Source: Bacteroidota bacterium (GTDB lineage: Bacteria > Bacteroidota > Bacteroidia > NS11-12g > UBA9320). From it: a DNA stretch of 6,944 nt. A model generated the notes under the pieces. It worked only from the letters and a program-made list of their open reading frames with translations, had not been told where the DNA came from and made no database searches. Shown in pieces: positions 1 through 5,292 of this stretch. Within the stretch, counting starts at the first letter, position 1. The number at the start of each line of letters is the position of its first letter. The DNA lies in NCBI GenBank assembly GCA_003484585.1, contig DNBZ01000368.1:1-6944 (forward strand), in the 5' to 3' direction. The position numbers and the translations under genes are program-made.

Positions 1-1178
1 TTACGTACTCGGTCATGGCCAAACTCTGCTACGAAACCATCTGTGATTTTAAATACTCCTCCATAATCTCCTATGTCTTGCCCCATGAGCACTAGATTAT
101 CGTATTTCCGCATGGCCGTTTTTAGTCCATCATGTATGGCATCTATAAAACGTATTTCCGATTTTTCACCTTGCTGTGCAACTACTTGCGGCGTGTACGG
201 CTTACAAACGTCACTCATTTCTGTAGTAGTATCTACAGGTATAGACTCATGCGTTTTGAGTATCTCTACAGCTTCATTTATTTCATCCGTTATTTCATCT
301 TTTATAGCCACTATCTCTTGGCCAGAGATATGCTTGTTTAGAATCAGATATTTTTCAAAGTTATTAATTGGATCTTTTTTAGACCACTCGTCCATCAATT
401 CCTGCGGCACATATTTAGTGCCACTCGCTTCTTCGTGCCCTCGCATTCTAAAGGTCTTACATTCCAATAAAAAAGGTCTTGGATTTTTTCTTAAATCCTT
501 TGCAATAGCAGATACTTCTGAGAATACTTCTAAAATATTATTCCCGTCTATGGTCTTACTGTCTATACCGTAGCCTATCCCTTTATCTGCTATATTAACA
601 CAGCGAAACTGGTCACTGCTCGGTGTACTTAGACCGTACCCATTATTCTCTACCAAAAATATCACAGGCAAATCCCAAACTGCTGCTAGATTTACAGACT
701 CATGAAATTCACCTTCACTTGTACCTCCATCTCCACTAAAAGCAAGTGTCACCTTTCCTTTCCCATCTAACTTATTGGCTAGTGCCACACCGTCTGCCAC
801 ACTTAGCATAGCTCCTAGATGCGAAATCATACCTGCTATATGATACTCACTAGTGCCAAAGTGGAACGATCGATCTCTTCCGTTGGTAAAACCTTCCTTA
901 TTGCCCTGCCATTGATGGAGTAATTTCTTGAGCGGAATACCTCTGCTAGTAAACACGCCTAAATTGCGATGCAACGGCATTATATATTCATCTGTATCTA
1001 AAGCCAACGTAGCACCTACGGCTATCGCTTCTTGTCCGATACCACTAAACCACTTGCTAACCTGACCTTGCCTAAGTAGTTTTAGCATTTTTTCTTCTAT
1101 CATCCGTGGTTTCACTAAAGCTGCATATAGCGTCTTTAGTTTTGCAGAATCATAGGTGTTAAATTGATCGAAGTTCAT
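1..1178 (-). CDS. 2-oxoacid dehydrogenase E1, alpha/beta fusion (partial, 3' end outside window)
   Basis: This is the thiamine-diphosphate-dependent E1 of a 2-oxoacid dehydrogenase complex. It decarboxylates a 2-oxo acid (branched-chain or pyruvate; the sequence does not decide) and passes the acyl group to lipoylated E2 in the cytoplasm. The window holds 392 residues and the frame is open at the edge. The alpha part begins with the conserved KPRMIEEKM (about 23-31), then FSGIGQEAIAVG (44-55) and HRNLGVF (70-76). The ThDP/Mg motif is GDG at 149-151, 26 residues, then NN at 178-179. MRGHEEASGTKY follows at about 245-256. After a linker (about 290-338) the beta chain starts without a stop (EIRFIDAIHDGL, then LVLMGQDIGDYGGVF). 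Fused alpha/beta E1 is typical of Bacteroidota; the full protein should be roughly 650-700 residues. The start at 1178 fits the family N-terminus. An in-frame ATG at 1202 would add 8 residues. No Shine-Dalgarno is seen. The gene diverges from the amidotransferase operon. Confidence 0.93.
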   Translation of the reverse strand, partial: MNFDQFNTYDSAKLKTLYAALVKPRMIEEKMLKLLRQGQVSKWFSGIGQEAIAVGATLALDTDEYIMPLHRNLGVFTSRGIPLKKLLHQWQGNKEGFTNGRDRSFHFGTSEYHIAGMISHLGAMLSVADGVALANKLDGKGKVTLAFSGDGGTSEGEFHESVNLAAVWDLPVIFLVENNGYGLSTPSSDQFRCVNIADKGIGYGIDSKTIDGNNILEVFSEVSAIAKDLRKNPRPFLLECKTFRMRGHEEASGTKYVPQELMDEWSKKDPINNFEKYLILNKHISGQEIVAIKDEITDEINEAVEILKTHESIPVDTTTEMSDVCKPYTPQVVAQQGEKSEIRFIDAIHDGLKTAMRKYDNLVLMGQDIGDYGGVFKITDGFVAEFGHDRVR

Positions 1179-1232
1179 ATCGTTATCACGAATTAAATAC
1201 ATTAATTGGTAGCTACGGAGTAAAACCAACCC

Positions 1233-1240
1233 TATTTTTG
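1233..1240 (+). promoter_or_regulatory. Bacteroidota-type -7 box (TATTTTTG) immediately before the amidotransferase gene
   Basis: TATTTTTG matches the TAnnTTTG consensus of the Bacteroidota housekeeping sigma factor. It lies 4 nt before the GTG start at 1245, so initiation a few bases downstream would fall at about the start codon. A TTG at 1206-1208 could be the -33 element, but the spacer of 24 nt is longer than the usual 19-21 or so. The box is a direct match in sequence; its activity is inferred. Confidence 0.45.
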
Positions 1241-1244
1241 TACC

Positions 1245-1838
1245 GTGCTTCTATTGCTAGATAATTATGACTCATTCACCTATAATCTGTACGATTATAT
1301 CTGCCGCTGCGGTGCAGCCGTAGAAGTAGTGAGAAATGATGTAATAGACGTAGCTTCAATCGGCAAAAAGTACTCAGGAATAATACTATCTCCTGGTCCA
1401 GGCCAACCAAAAGAAGCCGGTAAAATGATGGAAGTCATCCAACAATATCAAAACGACTTACCCATTTTCGGTGTGTGTCTTGGGATGCAGGCACTAGGCC
1501 AGCATTTCGGTGCGACACTAGAAAGAGCTAGCTTTCCTATGCACGGCAAAGTGAGTACGCTTACTTTTGAGGAGAAGCATCCTATGTTTCAGCAAGTGAA
1601 TAAACCTTTGGAGGTATGCAGATATCATTCCTTGATACTTACTAACCTAGAGCATACAGCACTAAAAATACTAGCACAGACCCATAAAGATGAGCCTATG
1701 GCTCTAGCTCACCATACATTGCCCATATGGGCAGTACAGTTTCACCCTGAGGCTATTTTGACACCACAAGGACTAAAACTTATAAATAATTGGCTAACTT
1801 GCTTTGGTTTAAAGGATACTAAACCCGTTGCGGTTTAA
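1245..1838 (+). CDS. Glutamine amidotransferase subunit of anthranilate / aminodeoxychorismate synthase (TrpG/PabA)
   Basis: This class I glutamine amidotransferase supplies ammonia to a chorismate-using partner, giving anthranilate (tryptophan) with TrpE or 4-amino-4-deoxychorismate (folate) with PabB. The 197 residues are full length for the family. They begin with the hallmark LLDNYDSFTYNL and carry the oxyanion motif SPGPGQP (49-55). The nucleophile Cys78 lies in GVCLGMQ, and His167/Glu169 of the triad lie in VQFHPEA (164-170). The residue after CLG is Met81, where TrpG/PabA proteins usually have His; the catalytic residues are intact. The start is GTG, chosen because it gives the exact family N-terminus. 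No ribosome binding site is visible, and a -7-like box ends 4 nt upstream. No trpE or pabB lies in the window, so TrpG and PabA cannot be told apart and the protein may serve both pathways. It is probably the first gene of an operon with the CBS protein, the Omp85 protein and NAD kinase. Confidence 0.93.
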   Translation: MLLLLDNYDSFTYNLYDYICRCGAAVEVVRNDVIDVASIGKKYSGIILSPGPGQPKEAGKMMEVIQQYQNDLPIFGVCLGMQALGQHFGATLERASFPMHGKVSTLTFEEKHPMFQQVNKPLEVCRYHSLILTNLEHTALKILAQTHKDEPMALAHHTLPIWAVQFHPEAILTPQGLKLINNWLTCFGLKDTKPVAV

Positions 1839-1866
1839 GTTGTTATAATTGCATATACAAAACCAC

Positions 1867-2517
1867 TTGATAGTAGCAGAGCACATATCACCCATTTTAC
1901 CAATAGATACAAAAGCCTCTAGGCAAAAATGTATCACCACTATGATGGATAATCTCTGTTTTGAATTACCTGTAATGCGAGACGGACAGCTATATGGCAC
2001 AGTAGAGCTAGACGAGTGTATTCACAGTGAAGATGAAACTATCGAATCTTTAATCGAGCCTGGATATGCTAGTGTGCATTCTAGTTCTAATCTATTTGAT
2101 GTACTCAGAATATTTAGCGAGTCCAAAGCCAATATTTGTTGTGTACTAGGTAAGAACCTGGAATGGATAGGAATAATAACTAAAACCAATGTTTTAGAGG
2201 CACTGGCACAATCACTTACTGTAGGGCAAGTAGGAGCTGTACTAGTATTAGAAATGGCGGCCCACCAATACTCTACTAGCGAAATATCTAGAATAATAGA
2301 GAGCGAAGGGTCACAAATATTGGGAATATGGCTTACTAATAAAGAAGGAAGCGGAAGAATACAGGTGAGTATAAAACTCAATACTCAAAATGCTGAACGC
2401 ATAATCAAAAGTCTACAGCGTTTCAGCTATGAAGTAATAGCTATTTTTGGGGATGAAGATTACAGAGATAATGTGGAGAGTCGCTTCGAATCATTAATGA
2501 AATACATTGACATCTAA
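1867..2517 (+). CDS. CBS-domain pair protein with C-terminal ACT-like domain
   Basis: This is a cytoplasmic, probably regulatory protein of 216 residues. Two CBS motifs cover about 5-55 and 60-118; the second contains the typical end WIGIITKTNVLEAL (100-113). A C-terminal ACT-like region (about 122-195) opens with GAVLVLEMAAHQYSTSEISRI (123-143). This arrangement is common in Bacteroidota, where such genes often sit next to NAD kinase. CBS pairs generally bind adenosyl nucleotides, but the ligand and target here are unknown. The start is uncertain. I prefer TTG at 1867 because MIVAEHIS aligns with the usual N-terminus of the family (Met, three residues, acidic residue, aromatic or His, Ile-Ser). 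TTG at 1849 would add 6 residues. There is no ATG before 1942, which is already inside the first CBS motif. The gene follows the amidotransferase stop by 28 nt and overlaps the next gene by 11 nt, so it is very likely co-transcribed. Confidence 0.85.
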   Translation: MIVAEHISPILPIDTKASRQKCITTMMDNLCFELPVMRDGQLYGTVELDECIHSEDETIESLIEPGYASVHSSSNLFDVLRIFSESKANICCVLGKNLEWIGIITKTNVLEALAQSLTVGQVGAVLVLEMAAHQYSTSEISRIIESEGSQILGIWLTNKEGSGRIQVSIKLNTQNAERIIKSLQRFSYEVIAIFGDEDYRDNVESRFESLMKYIDI

Positions 2518-3883
2518 GCATTTATATGTTTTTCTTCTTGTACTTGTAGGGCTATCAGCTACGGCTCAAGATATCTTTGTTTCTAAGATCACAATAACAG
2601 GAAACACTAAAACTAAAGAACACGTAATACGCCGAGAGATTCTGATACAAGAGGACTCTACCTATACCAGCACAAGGTTGAAAGACCTCATAGCTCAATC
2701 TGAAAATAGGGTGCTGAACCTTAATTTATTTAACACCGTAAATATTACCAGAGACACGATAAGTGACAGGGATTTTGTAACGCTAGAAATAGCAGTTGTA
2801 GAAAAATGGTATATCTGGCCTATTCCTTTCGTCGAATTTAGCGATAGAAATTTTAATGTTTGGGGAGGATTAGACTTTGATCCTGCAAGGACCAACTATG
2901 GTTTATACGTATTCAATTATAATCTTTTTGGTAGAAACCATACACTCAAAACCAAGATGAAAACGGGCTACCATACTAAGCTAGGAGTAGAGTACCGCAT
3001 TCCTTTTTTATCATCAAAAACACAATGGGGGCTGAATACACTCATAGAATATGCCGCTCAAAACGAAGTATGGTATCAGACCAGAAATGACAGTCTACAG
3101 TTTTTTACGAATGGAAAGAATAACTTGATAAAAACCCTAAAATCAAAGGTAGAATTCAGCAAGAGAATCAACCCGTTCTCTCGCATCTACATAGGAGCTT
3201 CATACGAAAATGGACAGCTAGACACTTCTGTTCCCACTAGCGACTATTTTAGTAACAGCACAGGATACCAAAACACATTTGGGATAAGCTTAGGTCAGGC
3301 ATATGATACCCGAGACAATATTTTTTACCCCATAGCAGGGAAATTTTTATCTCTAAGAGCTACAGCAGAAGGATGGAAAAATATAGACTGGACACCCAAT
3401 CTAGAAATAAGTACCAAGATCCAATATTTTAAGAAACTCAGACCTAAAATATCTACGGCACTCGCTGTATTTGGCACCCTAAAAAGCAATCCTACTCCAC
3501 CCTACTCCAGGCGACAAGTGCTAGGGTATAATCAGATAGTACGTGGATTTGAGTACTACGTCATAGATGGTACATGGGGCTATACTGGCAATGCAGCTAT
3601 ACGATACCAACTGGTGCATAAACCCAAACTGAAAATAAATCTGGTTCCATTTGAAAACTACAAGGTGCTCCCGCTCAATATATATGCAGAAGCCTACGTA
3701 GATGTGGGTCAAGCTGGGTATAAAACGAATGACCCATCCAATCAACTAAATGGGGAGTTTTTATATGCCGGGGGCTTAGGTCTAAATGTACTATTGTATA
3801 ACGACAGACTACTCCGATTAGAATATAGTTTGAACAGTTTACAAGAAGGTGGTTTCTTTGTACACTTTAAAAAAGCGATTTAA
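2507..3883 (+). CDS. Single-POTRA Omp85-superfamily outer-membrane protein (BamA/TamA-like)
   Basis: This is a 458-residue outer-membrane beta-barrel protein. Residues 1-20 form a signal peptide with a hydrophobic core (7-18) and a likely cut before Gln21. One POTRA domain follows (about 24-100: IFVSKITITGNTKTKEHVIR, then a TRLKDLIAQ helix and LNLFNTVNI). A barrel of about 350 residues comes next. It carries the Omp85 loop-6 signature VRGFEYYVIDG (345-355) and a terminal strand ending in FFVHFKKAI. Canonical BamA has five POTRA domains and about 800 residues, so this is not the main BamA. It more likely belongs to a short Omp85 branch that inserts or exports particular proteins or lipids; its substrate is unknown. 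The start must be TTG at 2507. An in-frame TGA lies at 2498-2500, and no other start precedes the signal peptide. The gene overlaps the CBS gene by 11 nt, and its stop is 1 nt before the NAD kinase ATG. Confidence 0.88.
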   Translation: MTSKHLYVFLLVLVGLSATAQDIFVSKITITGNTKTKEHVIRREILIQEDSTYTSTRLKDLIAQSENRVLNLNLFNTVNITRDTISDRDFVTLEIAVVEKWYIWPIPFVEFSDRNFNVWGGLDFDPARTNYGLYVFNYNLFGRNHTLKTKMKTGYHTKLGVEYRIPFLSSKTQWGLNTLIEYAAQNEVWYQTRNDSLQFFTNGKNNLIKTLKSKVEFSKRINPFSRIYIGASYENGQLDTSVPTSDYFSNSTGYQNTFGISLGQAYDTRDNIFYPIAGKFLSLRATAEGWKNIDWTPNLEISTKIQYFKKLRPKISTALAVFGTLKSNPTPPYSRRQVLGYNQIVRGFEYYVIDGTWGYTGNAAIRYQLVHKPKLKINLVPFENYKVLPLNIYAEAYVDVGQAGYKTNDPSNQLNGEFLYAGGLGLNVLLYNDRLLRLEYSLNSLQEGGFFVHFKKAI

Positions 3884-3884
3884 C

Positions 3885-4766
3885 ATGAAAGTAGCACTGT
3901 ACGGTAGACATATAGAGACTAAAGGATTCAAAGCTTTTTACAAGAAATTTACTCAATTATTAGGCGACCATGGCATTGCCTATGAAGTAGGTTCGAGCTA
4001 TGGCAAGTTTATACAAGACACTTATGGGTTTGAGTGTAAATCATATGCTGATACTCAGCTTACAACAGGCGAGTTTGACTGTCTCATAAGCCTAGGTGGA
4101 GATGGTACGGCACTGGATACGCTATCCTTAGTACGTGACTCTGGACTACCAGTGATGGGAGTCAATTTAGGTAGGCTTGGATTTTTGGCCAATATAAAAA
4201 TGGACGAAATAGAAGACGCCATTATTGCTTTAAAAAACGGAGAAACAATTACCGAAAAACGAGCATTACTACAAGTAGAATGTGATATCGCAGAGATAAA
4301 TGAGTTTCCCTATGCACTCAATGATTTCGTAGTGCAAAAACGAGATACCTCTGCTATGATTACCGTAAAGGCTAGTCTCAACGGACATTTTATGAATAAT
4401 TACTGGGCAGATGGTCTTATAGTAGCCACCCCTACAGGCTCTTCGGGCTACTCACTTAGTTGTGGCGGACCACTTATTTTCCCAGGTAGTAAATCATTTG
4501 TTATCACACCTATAGCTGCACATAATCTCACGGTAAGACCAGCGGTAATTCCTGACAGAACAATACTTGAAATAGAAACAAGTGGACGAGCAGATACCGT
4601 ACTTATTACCCTAGATTCTCGCTCATTTATAGTGCCCAGCAATACAAAACTCACTCTTCGCAGAGCCGATTTTAATTTTATTATGCTACAGCTAGAAAAC
4701 ACTACCTATATGGATACCATACGCAACAAGCTACTGTGGGGAGCTGACAAGAGAGACGAAGTGTAA
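3885..4766 (+). CDS. nadK: NAD kinase
   Basis: This enzyme phosphorylates NAD to NADP in the cytoplasm, using ATP or polyphosphate, and is the source of cellular NADP(H). The 293 residues match the usual length. The catalytic GGDGT motif is at 71-75 (Asp73) within ISLGGDGTALDT. GVNLGRLGFLA follows at 92-102. The NAD-binding ALND is at 144-147, where many homologues read ALNE. The glycine-rich signature WADGLIVATPTGSSGYS spans 174-190. The ATG at 3885 gives the normal N-terminus (MKVALYGR). An in-frame GTG at 3849 would add 12 residues that merely overlap the Omp85 C-terminus, so it is rejected. The gene begins 1 nt after the Omp85 stop, which points to translational coupling. It ends 2 bp from the stop of the convergent dtd gene. 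Sharing an operon with a CBS-pair protein would fit nucleotide-linked regulation, but that is inference. Confidence 0.97.
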   Translation: MKVALYGRHIETKGFKAFYKKFTQLLGDHGIAYEVGSSYGKFIQDTYGFECKSYADTQLTTGEFDCLISLGGDGTALDTLSLVRDSGLPVMGVNLGRLGFLANIKMDEIEDAIIALKNGETITEKRALLQVECDIAEINEFPYALNDFVVQKRDTSAMITVKASLNGHFMNNYWADGLIVATPTGSSGYSLSCGGPLIFPGSKSFVITPIAAHNLTVRPAVIPDRTILEIETSGRADTVLITLDSRSFIVPSNTKLTLRRADFNFIMLQLENTTYMDTIRNKLLWGADKRDEV

Positions 4767-4768
4767 AC

Positions 4769-5215
4769 CTACTCCCTATTCTTACTATCAAGCCAAATAG
4801 TAACGGGTCCGTCATTAACCAAAGCTACTTTCATATTAGCACCAAATACTCCAGTTTTTGTAGTTACGGTACTAGCACATTCATTCACAAATTTTTTATA
4901 TAATGGGATAGCTAAATCAGGATGAGCTGCTTTAATAAAAGAGGGTCTATTTCCTTTTTTGGTGCCCGCATGTAGCGTAAACTGACTTACCACAAGCACT
5001 TCACCTTGTATGTCGAGGATACTATTATTCATCCTTTCATCTTGATCTTCGAAGATTCTCATCAGCGTAATTTTCTTGACCATCCACTCTATATCTTCCT
5101 GTGTATCCGCACTTTCTATTCCTACTAAAATGAGCAGTCCTTTCGAAATCTGGGAGTATACACTCTGATCTATTGTCACACTTGCTTCTGTCACTCGCTG
5201 TATCAATGCTCTCAT
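4769..5215 (-). CDS. dtd: D-aminoacyl-tRNA deacylase
   Basis: Dtd hydrolyses D-amino acids (and glycine) wrongly loaded on tRNA, a proofreading step in the cytoplasm; it acts as a dimer. The 148 residues are full length. The N-terminus MRALIQRVTEASVTID is characteristic. SQFTLHA at 77-83 contains the active-site Thr80. The cross-subunit Gly-cisPro motif is seen as NDGPVTIWLDS (134-144; Gly136-Pro137). The usual SQFTLYADT reads SQFTLHAGT here, a mild variation. The ATG start at 5215 is well supported by the family N-terminus. There is no Shine-Dalgarno, and a -7-like box (TAAACTTG) lies 4 nt upstream. The gene is transcribed toward NAD kinase with 2 bp between stops and is divergent from the DUF5723-like gene. 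Confidence 0.97.
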   Translation of the reverse strand: MRALIQRVTEASVTIDQSVYSQISKGLLILVGIESADTQEDIEWMVKKITLMRIFEDQDERMNNSILDIQGEVLVVSQFTLHAGTKKGNRPSFIKAAHPDLAIPLYKKFVNECASTVTTKTGVFGANMKVALVNDGPVTIWLDSKNRE

Positions 5216-5219
5216 ACTA

Positions 5220-5227
5220 CAAGTTTA
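5220..5227 (-). promoter_or_regulatory. Candidate -7 box (TAAACTTG) for dtd
   Basis: On the minus strand TAAACTTG matches TAnnTTTG with one mismatch. It ends 4 nt before the dtd ATG, the same spacing as the two plus-strand boxes. A TTG at 5252-5250 (minus) could serve as -33 with a 22-nt spacer. Function is inferred from sequence and position only. Confidence 0.3.
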
Positions 5228-5230
5228 ATG

Positions 5231-5254
5231 CGTTGATTATCAATAATGCCAACG
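5231..5254. promoter_or_regulatory. Interrupted palindrome in the dtd / DUF5723 divergent gap (possible operator)
   Basis: CGTTGATTAT (5231-5240) is mirrored by ATAAT-gc-CAACG (5243-5254) around a CA centre. Ten bases pair on each side, with a 2-nt insertion in the right arm. A shorter palindrome, TTGAT-T-ATCAA (5233-5243), is nested inside. The element covers the space between the candidate -7 and -33 elements of dtd, so it could bind a regulator. In AT-rich DNA such symmetry can also arise by chance. Confidence 0.2.
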
Positions 5255-5280
5255 TCAGGCACATGTTATCAACTTCGCAC

Positions 5281-5288
5281 TATCTTTG
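5281..5288 (+). promoter_or_regulatory. Bacteroidota-type -7 box (TATCTTTG) immediately before the DUF5723-like gene
   Basis: TATCTTTG is a perfect match to TAnnTTTG and lies 4 nt before the GTG at 5293. I find no TTG at the expected -33 distance (about 5254-5262 reads GTCAGGCAC), so the promoter would rely on the -7 box alone or on an activator. Activity is inferred. Confidence 0.42.
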
Positions 5289-5292
5289 CCAA

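Noticed and set aside
73..573. Plus-strand open frame of 166 codons
   Set aside because: It lies antisense to the well-supported E1 alpha/beta coding frame, and its protein has no recognisable motif.
1191..1216. AATTAA/TTAATT inverted repeat and the 8-bp palindrome GTAGCTAC in the first divergent gap
   Set aside because: Both are short, AT-rich or isolated, and not tied to a promoter element. Chance is the simpler explanation.
1222..1229. TAGGGTTG on the minus strand (about 1225-1232) as the -7 box of the E1 gene
   Set aside because: It has one mismatch and no TTG upstream at the expected distance, so it is too weak to list as a promoter.
1820..1837. Stem of TAAACC/GGTTTA with a 6-nt loop at the end of the amidotransferase gene, considered as a terminator or attenuator
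   Set aside because: The stem is only 6 bp with weak GC content and no T-run follows. The downstream gene has no convincing promoter of its own, so read-through is expected.
1844..1851. TATAATTG as a promoter box for the CBS gene
   Set aside because: It has one mismatch to TAnnTTTG, no TTG at a suitable -33 distance, and overlaps one of the candidate TTG starts.
3849..3884. GTG at 3849 as the NAD kinase start
   Set aside because: It would add 12 residues absent from the family and overlap the Omp85 gene; ATG at 3885 gives the normal N-terminus.
4448..4702. Minus-strand open frame inside nadK
   Set aside because: It is a shadow of the conserved NAD kinase C-terminal domain, with no start context or motif of its own.
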